Shown: in pieces, positions 1-6,424 of the stretch
How positions within the stretch are numbered: the stretch's first letter is position 1
How the letters are laid out: each line of letters starts with the position of its first letter
Assembly (NCBI GenBank): GCA_903938955.1
Contig: CAJAFJ010000278.1
Coordinates: 1 to 6,424 of the forward strand
From: an uncultured beta proteobacterium
Lineage (GTDB): Bacteria > Pseudomonadota > Gammaproteobacteria > Burkholderiales > Burkholderiaceae
DNA: 6,424 nucleotides
Reading direction: 5' to 3'
Made by a program: the position numbers and the translations under genes
Notes under the pieces: model-generated
What the model saw: only the letters and a program-made list of their open reading frames with translations
Told to the model about the DNA's origin: nothing
The model's database searches: none

Positions 1-1
1 G

Positions 2-100
2 AGCCAAGCCACCAACGCCGCCTCGTTGGGCAAGACGCTGAACCTGCCGGGCCTTGAAGACCCAGCCAGCCAGGGTTTCCTGGCGCTGGGTGGCAAGTAA
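2..100 (+). CDS. C-terminal tail of an unidentified protein (partial, 5' end outside window)
   Basis: One frame is open from the window edge to a TAA at 98-100 and gives 32 residues ending in GFLALGGK; the other two plus-strand frames hit stops within the first 60 bases. The tail is rich in Ala, Gly, Leu and Ser, contains a single Cys-free stretch with two prolines, and shows no motif I recognise. It lies directly upstream of a type I secretion ABC transporter in the same direction, so it could be the end of the secreted substrate, whose export signal would be C-terminal, or of an unrelated gene. Third positions are mostly G/C, as in the neighbouring genes, which supports it being coding. The function is unknown. 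Confidence 0.55.
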   Translation, partial: SQATNAASLGKTLNLPGLEDPASQGFLALGGK

Positions 101-112
101 CTCGATAAGGCC

Positions 113-138
113 ACGCGATCTTTCAGTGGAAGTCGCGT
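113..138 (+). terminator. 11-bp hairpin after the upstream stop codon, possible transcript end
   Basis: ACGCGA (113-118) pairs with TCGCGT (133-138). After one bulged T (119), CTTTC (120-124) pairs with GGAAG (128-132), including one T-G wobble, around the three-base loop AGT. The stem begins 13 bases after the TAA of the upstream gene. Neither strand has a T-run after it, so it is not a textbook rho-independent terminator. It may mark or protect the 3' end of the upstream transcript, or partly attenuate read-through into the secretion operon. Confidence 0.35.
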
Positions 139-203
139 AAATAGGCGGTAAAGGGCAGCTTGATTGGGTGATTGAGGGCAACGTGCGCATGTTGAAATAC
201 CTG

Positions 204-218
204 TTCCCAAGATGGGAA
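204..218 (+). promoter_or_regulatory. Perfect inverted repeat over the translation start region of the ABC transporter
   Basis: TTCCCA (204-209) and TGGGAA (213-218) are exact reverse complements separated by AGA. The right arm contains GGGA (214-217), the only purine-rich Shine-Dalgarno-like stretch near either candidate start, and the repeat also covers the ATG at 212-214. In mRNA the stem would hide that ribosome site. As DNA it could instead be a short operator. No convincing sigma-70 -35/-10 pair was found between 101 and 226. The structure is seen directly; any regulatory role is inferred. Confidence 0.35.
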
Positions 219-226
219 ATTCAAAC

Positions 227-2371
227 ATGTCAGACCGCTTCCCTCATTCAACCATCCAGTGCATTGCTGCGATTGCCCAGCATCATCACTTGCAGGTCAA
301 TCCCGAACGATTGATTGAGGATTACGCGCTCGTCTCCGAAGAGCCATCGCCCGCGACGGTGTTGCGCATCGCCTCTGACATTGGTCTGAAGGCCAAGATC
401 GACAAGCTCACCTGGGACAGCCTGCAAGCGCAAGAGGGCGTTTTCCCCCTGATTGCGCGCATGGTCGATGGCAACTGCGTCATCGTCATTGGCGCTTCCG
501 CCACCGGGGATGGTCAGGTCGCCATTCTGAATCCGCTGGCAGACAACCCGACCGAAGTGCTGTCGATCGACCGCGAGAAATTTTGTGTTCGATGGCATGG
601 TGAAGTCTTTTTGCTGAAGCGCCACTACGCGGCCGCCGAAGAGAGTCAGCCGTTTGGCCTGCGCTGGTTTTTGCCGGAAATTCTGAAACAAAAAGCGGCC
701 CTGCGGGATATTGCGATCTCGGCACTGGCGATGCACATGCTGGCCCTGGCCTCGCCCATGTTTTTTCAGCTGGTGATTGACAAAGTGCTGGTGCACCAAA
801 GCATTTCAACACTGTGGGTGCTAGGGGTGGGCATCGTGATTGCCCTGCTGTTTGATTCGCTGTTTGGCTTCTTGCGCCAGATCCTGACCCTGTCTGCCAG
901 CAACAAGATTGACATGCGTCTGACGCGGCGCACCTTTGCACATCTGCTGTCTTTGCCGATCGACTATTTCGAGTCAACCACGGCGGGTGTCATCACGCGC
1001 CACATGCAGCAGGTCGAAAAAATCCGCTCGTTCTTGACCGGGCGCATGTTTTTCACGGCGCTGGATGCCACGTCGCTGTTCATTTTCCTGCCCATTTTGT
1101 TCACGTACTCCGTCAAGCTGGCCTCCATCACCCTGGTGTTCACGATGCTGATTGCACTGGTGGTCATGACGATGGTGCCCATTTACCAGCGCCGCCTCAA
1201 TGACCTGTACCGCGCGGAAGGGGACCGTCAGTCCATGATGGTTGAAACCATTCATGGTATGCGCACGGTCAAGGCGCTGGCGATCGAGCCGGCCCAGCGC
1301 CGGCTGTGGGACCAACGCTCAGCGCAGTCCATCAACATGCATTTCCGGGTCGGGAAAATCTCCATCACCGGCAATGCCATCACCGATTTTTTGGGCAAAC
1401 TGCTGCCCGTCGTCATCATCATTGTGGGCGCGCAAGAGGTCTTCGATCAAGCCTTGAGCGTGGGCGCGCTCATTGGTTTCCAGATGATCACTGGCCGCGT
1501 GGTGTCGCCGCTGATCGCGATTGTGGGCCTGGTCAACGAGTACCAGGAAACCGCCCTGTCCGTGCGCATGCTGGGGGAGGTGATGAACCGCCCCTCCGAA
1601 GGCCGTGCCAGTGCCGGTGGCCTGCGCCCCGAACTGGCCGGCGAGATTTCTTTCAACGACGTGACGTTCCGCTACCCGGGCTCCAGCGTGACGGCCCTGG
1701 ACCGGGCCAGCCTGACCATTCCGGCCGGGGCCGTGGTCGGCATCGTGGGCCGCAGCGGTTCCGGCAAAACCACCTTGACCAAGCTGATCCAGGGCCTCTA
1801 CAGCGTGCAGGAAGGGGTGGTCCGCTTTGACCGCACCGATGCGCGCGAGATTGAGCTGGCGCATTTGCGGCGCCAGATTGGCGTGGTCTTGCAGGAGAAC
1901 TTTCTGTTTCGCGGCTCGGTGCGTGACAACATCTCCATCGCCAAACCAGAGTCCACGTTTGAAGAAATCGTGGCCGCGGCCGAGGCCTCCGGGGCTGCTG
2001 AATTCATTGAGCGTCTGCCCATGGGCTACAACACGTTTCTGGAAGAAAACGCCACCAATTTGTCGGGCGGCCAGAAGCAGCGCCTGTCGATTGCCCGCAC
2101 CCTGTTGACCAAGCCGCGGATTCTGGTGCTGGACGAAGCGGCCAGTGCCCTGGACCCTGAAAGCGAAGCGATCTTCATCAACAATTTGTCGCGCATCGCC
2201 GTGGGCCGTACCGTCATCATGATTTCGCACCGGCTCTCCACGCTGGTCAACGCCAACGTCATTCTGGTCATGCAGCAAGGCAAGCTGGTGGACAGTGGCC
2301 GGCATGAAGAACTGCTGACAAGATGTGAAACCTACCAACAGCTATGGAACCAACAAACAAGCCATTTATGA
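227..2371 (+). CDS. Type I secretion ABC transporter with inactive C39 peptidase-like domain (HlyB-like)
   Basis: Inner-membrane exporter ATPase that would energise one-step protein secretion with a HlyD adaptor and a TolC-like porin. Numbering is from ATG 227 (714 aa). Residues about 7-135 match a C39 peptidase fold, but the catalytic Cys, His and Asp positions appear to be Ser8, Asn83 and Asn102, so it is probably a non-cleaving substrate-binding domain as in HlyB. Residues about 155-435 hold several hydrophobic membrane segments. The nucleotide-binding domain follows: Walker A GRSGSGKTT (508-516, K514), Q-loop Q556, signature LSGGQ (612-616), Walker B with D636 and E637, and switch H668; all look intact. 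Length is typical of the family. An in-frame ATG at 212 would add five residues, but it has no ribosome site and lies in an inverted repeat; ATG 227 has GGGA about nine bases upstream. The 3' end overlaps the HlyD gene. Confidence 0.93.
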   Translation: MSDRFPHSTIQCIAAIAQHHHLQVNPERLIEDYALVSEEPSPATVLRIASDIGLKAKIDKLTWDSLQAQEGVFPLIARMVDGNCVIVIGASATGDGQVAILNPLADNPTEVLSIDREKFCVRWHGEVFLLKRHYAAAEESQPFGLRWFLPEILKQKAALRDIAISALAMHMLALASPMFFQLVIDKVLVHQSISTLWVLGVGIVIALLFDSLFGFLRQILTLSASNKIDMRLTRRTFAHLLSLPIDYFESTTAGVITRHMQQVEKIRSFLTGRMFFTALDATSLFIFLPILFTYSVKLASITLVFTMLIALVVMTMVPIYQRRLNDLYRAEGDRQSMMVETIHGMRTVKALAIEPAQRRLWDQRSAQSINMHFRVGKISITGNAITDFLGKLLPVVIIIVGAQEVFDQALSVGALIGFQMITGRVVSPLIAIVGLVNEYQETALSVRMLGEVMNRPSEGRASAGGLRPELAGEISFNDVTFRYPGSSVTALDRASLTIPAGAVVGIVGRSGSGKTTLTKLIQGLYSVQEGVVRFDRTDAREIELAHLRRQIGVVLQENFLFRGSVRDNISIAKPESTFEEIVAAAEASGAAEFIERLPMGYNTFLEENATNLSGGQKQRLSIARTLLTKPRILVLDEAASALDPESEAIFINNLSRIAVGRTVIMISHRLSTLVNANVILVMQQGKLVDSGRHEELLTRCETYQQLWNQQTSHL

Positions 2372-3723
2372 AGCGCTGGTTCGCCAAAAAGAAAGGCCAG
2401 GTCGACCGGGGTAAAACCGTCATCGAATACCTGCCCGATGCCGACGAGATCGAGCGCAGCCCGGTGCCGCGTTTTGCCCAGATCACGCTGCAAGTCATGG
2501 TGGCGTGTTTTGCCTCGTTTGTGTTGTGGGCCAGCTTCTCCCAGTTGGACCAGGTGGTGGTGGCGCAGGGGCGGCTGGTCAACCCCTTGCCCAATATCGT
2601 GGTTCAGCCGCTGGAGACCTCGATTGTTCAAACGGTCGATGTGCGTGCCGGGCAGGTGGTGAAAAAGGGCGAGACGCTGGCCACGCTGGATGCCACCTTT
2701 ATCCAGGCCGATGAAACCCAGTTGCGCGTTCGCCTGACCAGCCTGGAGACCCAAATTGAAGGACTTGAACAAGAGCTCTCGGGTGCCGTGGCGCCGGGGC
2801 GCCCGGTGCTCAGTGCCGACGATTTGCTGCAGGCCAACCTGGTGTCCGAGCGCAAAGCCAACTACCGGGCACAGCAGGTCAGACTGGCCGAAAACTCGGC
2901 CAAGCTGCGGGCCGCTCTGGCCACCAACCGCAATGACCAGCATCGCGTGGCCTCGCGTCTGAAGTCGCTGAAAGAAATGGAGAGCATGCAGGAGAAGATG
3001 GTGGCGCAAAAATTTGGCGCCCCTCTGCAACTGCTGGAGGCGCAGCAACGAAGCAAGGAGGTGGAGCGCGACCTGGAACTGGTCGGCAGCCGCGAGCTTG
3101 AAATCCGGCGCGAACTCGGCGCGGTAGAGGCCGAAAAAACCGTCTTCGAGAAGGGTTGGCGCCAAAAGAGCATGGAAGATTTGCTGGCCGTCACCCGCGA
3201 GCGGGACGCGATCAAGGAGCAGCTGCAAAAGGCCGACAAGCGCTACAAACTGGTCACGCTGGTGTCGCCGGTCGATGCGGTGGTGCTTGAAATTGCCAAG
3301 CTGTCGCCGGGCTCGATTGTCAAGGAGGCCGAGACTTTTTTCACCCTGGTGCCGCTGAATGTGGTGATGGAGGCCGAGGTGAATATTGATTCGGTCGATG
3401 TCGGCTACATCAAGCTCGGCCACCCGGTGCACCTCAAGCTGGACGCGTACCCGTTCCAGAAACACGGCATGCTGGAGGCCAAAGTGCGCACCATCAGCGA
3501 AGACGCCTTTCGCCGTGACCCTGGCGCCAAAACCGGGGCCGATGCCTATTATCTGGCGCGTATCACGCTGGAAAAAGGCGACCTGAAGAACATGCTTGAG
3601 AGCGCAAGGTTGCTGCCCGGCATGACCCTGAGCGCCGAAATCAAGGTCGGCCAGCGCTCGGTCATGTCCTACCTGTCGTGGCCGCTGACCAAGGGCATGA
3701 GCGAGGCGATTCGGGAGCCCTGA
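2344..3723 (+). CDS. HlyD-family type I secretion membrane fusion protein
   Basis: Periplasmic adaptor that links the ABC transporter to an outer-membrane channel. Numbering is from ATG 2344 (459 aa). A basic cytosolic N-terminus is followed by one membrane helix at about 46-65. A first lipoyl half-motif lies at about 83-118 (VRAGQVVKKGETLATLD). A long charged, Gln/Glu/Lys-rich coiled-coil hairpin spans about 122-305, and the second lipoyl half follows at about 305-340 (LVSPVDAVV). The beta-barrel and membrane-proximal region then leads to the HlyD-like ending PGMTLSAEIKVGQRSVMSYL. It is complete and of usual family length. The start is uncertain: ATG 2344 overlaps the ABC gene by 28 bases, while in-frame ATG 2368 gives an ATGA overlap and 451 aa. 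Neither has a clear Shine-Dalgarno site, so translation is probably coupled to the ABC gene. Confidence 0.93.
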   Translation: MEPTNKPFMKRWFAKKKGQVDRGKTVIEYLPDADEIERSPVPRFAQITLQVMVACFASFVLWASFSQLDQVVVAQGRLVNPLPNIVVQPLETSIVQTVDVRAGQVVKKGETLATLDATFIQADETQLRVRLTSLETQIEGLEQELSGAVAPGRPVLSADDLLQANLVSERKANYRAQQVRLAENSAKLRAALATNRNDQHRVASRLKSLKEMESMQEKMVAQKFGAPLQLLEAQQRSKEVERDLELVGSRELEIRRELGAVEAEKTVFEKGWRQKSMEDLLAVTRERDAIKEQLQKADKRYKLVTLVSPVDAVVLEIAKLSPGSIVKEAETFFTLVPLNVVMEAEVNIDSVDVGYIKLGHPVHLKLDAYPFQKHGMLEAKVRTISEDAFRRDPGAKTGADAYYLARITLEKGDLKNMLESARLLPGMTLSAEIKVGQRSVMSYLSWPLTKGMSEAIREP

Positions 3724-3734
3724 GCGGGCGCGTG

Positions 3735-4721
3735 TTAAAGCCGCCGGGCCGCGGCGGCCTGGCACATGGCTTGAATCACATCATCGACCTGAAAGCTGGC
3801 CTTCCAGCCCAGCTGGCTGGCAGCCAGCGACGGGTCGCCCGCGCCGTAGGCAATGTCGGAAGGCCGCAGCAAGCCGGGATCGGTTTGCACATGGGCCCGC
3901 CAGTCCAGCCCAAAGTGAGCAAACGACTGTTCGACGAAGTAGGCCAGCGACACCGTCTGTCCGGTGGCGATGACATAGTCCTGCGGCTGTTCGGCCTGCA
4001 GCATGAGCCACATCGCGTGCACGTACTCCGGCGCCCAGCCCCAGTCGCGGTGAATGTCGAGGTTGCCCAGCTTCAGGGTTTCTTTGGAGCCGGCCGCAAT
4101 CTGGCAGGCGCCGCGGATGATTTTTTGGGTCACAAAGCGCTCGGGACGCAGGGGCGATTCGTGGTTGAAGAGAATGCCGGTGCAGGCAAACATCTGGTAG
4201 GCCTCGCGGTAATTGGCCACCAGATTGTGGGCGCAGACCTTGGCCACTGCGTAAGGGCTGCGCGGTCGAAAGGGGGTGTTCTCGGTCGCCACCTGAGTGC
4301 CGGTGTCACCGAAACATTCGCTGGAGCCCGCGTTGTAGAAGCGGATGGGTCGCCCGACAAAACGCAAGGCCTCCAGCAGGTTGAGCGTGCCGGTGGCAAT
4401 GCTCTCGATGGCCTCGACCGGCTGCTCGAACGACAGGCCGACCGAGGTCTGCCCGGCCAGGTTGTAGACCTCATCGGGCTCGGCCCGGGTGAGGGTCTGC
4501 AGCACGCTGCGAAAGTCGTGCCCTGCCATCGACACCACGCGCACCCGGTCCTCGATGCCCCGTGAGCGCAGGCCCTGGCGGTTGAGCAGGGTCGCATCGC
4601 GCGAAGTGCCGACCACGTCGTAGCCCTTGGCCAGCAGCAGTTCGCTCAGGTAGGCGCCGTCCTGACCGCCGACGCCGCAAATGAGTGCGCGCCGTTTCCG
4701 GGGTGGGTTTGAGGGGGTCAT
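3735..4721 (-). CDS. gmd: GDP-mannose 4,6-dehydratase
   Basis: Cytosolic short-chain dehydrogenase/reductase (328 aa) that converts GDP-D-mannose to GDP-4-keto-6-deoxy-D-mannose using bound NADP(H). The Rossmann nucleotide motif is G16-V-G-G19-Q-D-G22 (GxxGxxG) at the N-terminus. The active-site stretch GSSECFG (132-138) supplies Ser133, where E. coli Gmd has Thr132, and Glu135. The YxxxK pair is Tyr157/Lys161 in SPYAVAK. Family signatures LFNHESP, RFVTQKI, GNLDIHRDWGWAPEYV and LLRPSDIAYGAGDPS are all present. The start is ATG 4721 because it overlaps the TGA of the upstream gene as ATGA and puts the Rossmann strand at the usual distance; a start at 4793 would extend 24 residues back into the neighbour. 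No ribosome site precedes it, so coupled translation is likely. Its product could feed rhamnose, fucose or perosamine synthesis; the next enzyme is not in the window. Confidence 0.92.
   Translation of the reverse strand: MTPSNPPRKRRALICGVGGQDGAYLSELLLAKGYDVVGTSRDATLLNRQGLRSRGIEDRVRVVSMAGHDFRSVLQTLTRAEPDEVYNLAGQTSVGLSFEQPVEAIESIATGTLNLLEALRFVGRPIRFYNAGSSECFGDTGTQVATENTPFRPRSPYAVAKVCAHNLVANYREAYQMFACTGILFNHESPLRPERFVTQKIIRGACQIAAGSKETLKLGNLDIHRDWGWAPEYVHAMWLMLQAEQPQDYVIATGQTVSLAYFVEQSFAHFGLDWRAHVQTDPGLLRPSDIAYGAGDPSLAASQLGWKASFQVDDVIQAMCQAAAARRL
3740..3758. terminator. GC-rich hairpin between the convergent operons, weak terminator candidate
   Basis: GCCGCCG (3740-3746) and CGGCGGC (3752-3758) form a perfect 7-bp all-GC stem with loop GGCCG. 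It begins 17 bases after the hlyD-like stop. On the minus strand it covers the last codons of gmd and is followed directly by CTTTAAC, which carries only three T's and the gmd stop. It could slow polymerase from either side, but a proper T-run is missing on both strands. It may simply reflect the Ala/Arg-rich C-terminus of gmd. Confidence 0.3.
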
Positions 4722-6424
4722 GGGATGGGTCGATGTGGCGATGCGGCCCAGATGGCCAGGGATTGGCCCACCTCGCGCGACATTTTCGACCACGAGAAAC
4801 GTTCGGCTTGCAGCCGCCCACGCGCCACGAGGTCGGCTCGGGTCGTGGCGTCTTGCACGTCCAACAAGGCTTGGTGCATCTGGTCGATGCTGTCGGGGTC
4901 GACATAGATCACCGCCTCGCCCCCCACTTCAGGCAGTGAGCTGATGCGGCAGGTGATGACCGGGCAGGCACAGGCCATGGCCTCTGCCACGGGCAGGCCG
5001 AAGCCTTCGTAGCGTGACGGGTAGGCCAGCGCGATGGCGCCGCTGTAGGCGCATTGCAGGTCAGCGTCGCTGAGGACCAGCATGTGCACCTCCGCGGCGC
5101 CGACGTGGATGGCGACCTCGGCTTCCAGCGGCTGGTTGGCGTTGGTGCAGACGATGGCGTAGTCGGCCCGGCGCTCGCCCAGGCGCTCGAAGGCGCGAAA
5201 GAACAGGACCGCATTTTTGTAGTCGCTGCGCCCGCCACTGATCAGGAAATAGGGTTTCTGAATGCCGTGGCGCTGTTTGAAGCTCGCTACCTGATCCGTG
5301 CTGGCGGCGCGAAAGTCGCAGCCACAGTAGGTCACGGCTTTGGTCGTGGCCTGCACGCCCGGGTAGAAACGCACCAGGTCTTGTTCGGTGCTTTGCGAGA
5401 TGGAGAGAAACGCCTGGGCATACTCAATCGCGTGTCGCTTGGCCACCCATTGGGGGTTCGTCAGGTCAAAGCCCATCACTTCGGGAATCATATCCAGCAC
5501 CAGCAGGGCTGACGGCGTGATGAGCGGAATGGTGTAGTAGGTGGAAATGAACAGGCCGATGTTCTCTCGGTCGCAAATGGCCTGCAGCATCTGGCGGTCC
5601 TGCTCAGGCTGCGCGAAGTCGTGCAGGGGCGCGTCCACATAACTGATGCCCGGCAACCTGGGGGCGGTGCGACCCCGGTCAATCACCAGAATGCTTTGGC
5701 CCAGGCTGGAGGCCGACCAATGCCGGAGGATGCTTTTCCAGACCCGCGAGATGCCCGAGGCGTAGCGGAAAAAAGTGCCATCCAGCGCAATTCGCCGGCC
5801 ACTCTGGCGCAGGCGCGCGTAGGCGGTGACCTCGGCGTTGTCCTCGCTGGCCTGGCGGTACGGGCCTTGTGCCCAGGCAGAGAAGCTGGCCTGGCACGCG
5901 GGGAACAAGTTGTCGCGCCAGCCCGTGATGAGCCGCAGGGTGGCGTCGTCCAGCGGGCTGCGGGTGATCAGAAAATACATGCCCAGGTGGTAGGCGTAGC
6001 GCCCGGCCTTTTTCGCCACATAGTCGATGGCCTCGGTCGAGTAAAAAAAGATGTGTTGCCCGGATTCGCAAGACAGATACACCCAGTCTTGGTCCTGCCC
6101 GGTGTACAGACTGGTGCTGCCAATCACCCAGTCGGGATCGCTGGCAAAGATGTGCTGCCATTCCGTCGCGGGGTCGGAGAAATGCTCCGCCACTTCAAAC
6201 AGGGTCACCAGCTTGCAGGGGTGGTCCAGGTCGTTCCAGGCATAAGCGCCCATGAACTCGCTGCTGCCAAATTTGTCGCAGGTGTGGAAGTTGTAGCCGG
6301 TGTCTCGCAGCAGGCGCGCCAGCAGGCCGGTGCCGCCGCCGAAGTCCACGGCCAGATCGGTTTTGCGAACGTTCAGGGCCTTCAGCAGGGGCGGCAAGGC
6401 CAAAAAATTGACCAGGGTGCGCGA
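4718..6424 (-). CDS. Fusion of SAM-dependent methyltransferase and GT4 glycosyltransferase (5' partial)
   Basis: The frame is open from the window edge (6424) to a TGA at 4720-4718, giving at least 568 residues; numbering starts at the edge. Residues about 20-200 form a class I methyltransferase: SAM motif I is D27-FGGGTG, the acidic residue after strand 2 is Asp50 in TCDKFG, and the later strand reads LFEVAEHFSDP. From about residue 210 (near nt 5795) a GT4-type glycosyltransferase begins with ALDGTFFRYASGISR. It includes the donor-phosphate segment GGRSDYKN (R399, K403) and the EX7E motif YEGFGLPVAE (E473, E481). Both domains look intact, so this is probably a cytosolic bifunctional enzyme of surface-glycan assembly that methylates a sugar and transfers a nucleotide-sugar-derived residue; substrates are unknown. 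A TTG at 6403 is a possible internal start, but coding clearly continues upstream of it, so the true start lies outside. It overlaps gmd by ATGA in one operon. Confidence 0.88.
   Translation of the reverse strand, partial: SRTLVNFLALPPLLKALNVRKTDLAVDFGGGTGLLARLLRDTGYNFHTCDKFGSSEFMGAYAWNDLDHPCKLVTLFEVAEHFSDPATEWQHIFASDPDWVIGSTSLYTGQDQDWVYLSCESGQHIFFYSTEAIDYVAKKAGRYAYHLGMYFLITRSPLDDATLRLITGWRDNLFPACQASFSAWAQGPYRQASEDNAEVTAYARLRQSGRRIALDGTFFRYASGISRVWKSILRHWSASSLGQSILVIDRGRTAPRLPGISYVDAPLHDFAQPEQDRQMLQAICDRENIGLFISTYYTIPLITPSALLVLDMIPEVMGFDLTNPQWVAKRHAIEYAQAFLSISQSTEQDLVRFYPGVQATTKAVTYCGCDFRAASTDQVASFKQRHGIQKPYFLISGGRSDYKNAVLFFRAFERLGERRADYAIVCTNANQPLEAEVAIHVGAAEVHMLVLSDADLQCAYSGAIALAYPSRYEGFGLPVAEAMACACPVITCRISSLPEVGGEAVIYVDPDSIDQMHQALLDVQDATTRADLVARGRLQAERFSWSKMSREVGQSLAIWAASPHRPIP

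Noticed and set aside
160..200. TTGATT (160-165) and TTGAGG (172-177) as possible -35 boxes
   Set aside because: No acceptable -10 box lies 16-18 bases downstream of either, so no promoter is called.
1319..2338. Open frame of 339 codons on the minus strand opposite the ABC transporter ATPase domain
   Set aside because: It is antisense to intact Walker A, signature and Walker B motifs, and its composition is that of a shadow frame.
2332..3765. Long open frame of 477 codons on the minus strand, antisense to the HlyD gene
   Set aside because: It mirrors the G/C-rich codons of a clearly recognised HlyD protein, is full of His/Gln/Leu/Arg runs typical of antisense frames, and shows no recognisable domain.
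3678..4565. Open frame of 295 codons on the plus strand across gmd
   Set aside because: It lies opposite a gmd gene with all family motifs and begins inside the HlyD coding sequence; no domain was recognised.
4722..4793. Upstream start at 4793 for gmd, adding 24 residues
   Set aside because: The added residues would overlap the coding end of the preceding gene by over 70 bases and have no family counterpart; the ATG at 4721 forms an ATGA overlap and fits the Rossmann start.
5054..5512. Open frame of 152 codons on the plus strand within the glycosyltransferase gene
   Set aside because: It is antisense to the GT4 domain, and its Gly/Val/His-rich composition reflects the opposite-strand codons.
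1..6424. Search for CRISPR arrays, tandem repeats, insertion sequence ends, tRNA genes and retron-like structured RNAs
   Set aside because: No repeated units or long terminal inverted repeats were seen. Apart from about 130 bases at 101-226 and 11 bases at 3724-3734, the window is protein-coding.

Overview
The window reads as chromosomal DNA from a high-GC Gram-negative bacterium. GC is roughly 60% by eye, and third codon positions are strongly G/C-biased in all four main genes. The protein styles fit a betaproteobacterium, perhaps Burkholderiales/Comamonadaceae; this is an inference from composition and family resemblance, not from a marker gene. Nothing suggests a mobile element: I saw no insertion sequence, integrase, tRNA, rRNA, CRISPR array or long repeat.

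Layout. Positions 2-100 (+) are the last 32 codons of an unidentified protein. The 126-base gap that follows holds two inverted repeats: an 11-bp hairpin just after that stop, and a perfect 6-bp repeat over the start region of the next gene. Positions 227-2371 (+) encode a type I secretion ABC transporter (HlyB-like) whose N-terminal C39 peptidase-like domain has lost its catalytic residues. Overlapping its end, 2344-3723 (+) encodes the HlyD-family membrane fusion protein. Eleven bases downstream, two genes converge on the pair from the minus strand: a GDP-mannose 4,6-dehydratase (gmd, 3735-4721) and, upstream of it and overlapping by an ATGA, a long protein fusing a SAM-dependent methyltransferase to a GT4 glycosyltransferase (4718-6424, entering from outside the window).

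How the parts may work together. The ABC transporter and HlyD would form the inner-membrane part of a type I secretion channel; the outer-membrane TolC-like partner and the secreted substrate are not identified here. The minus-strand genes belong to surface polysaccharide synthesis: gmd makes GDP-4-keto-6-deoxymannose, the precursor of GDP-rhamnose, GDP-fucose or GDP-perosamine, and the fusion protein could both methylate and transfer sugars. A type I exporter beside a gmd/glycosyltransferase block recalls Caulobacter rsaDE next to its O-antigen genes, where the exported S-layer protein is anchored on the polysaccharide. That parallel is a hypothesis only.
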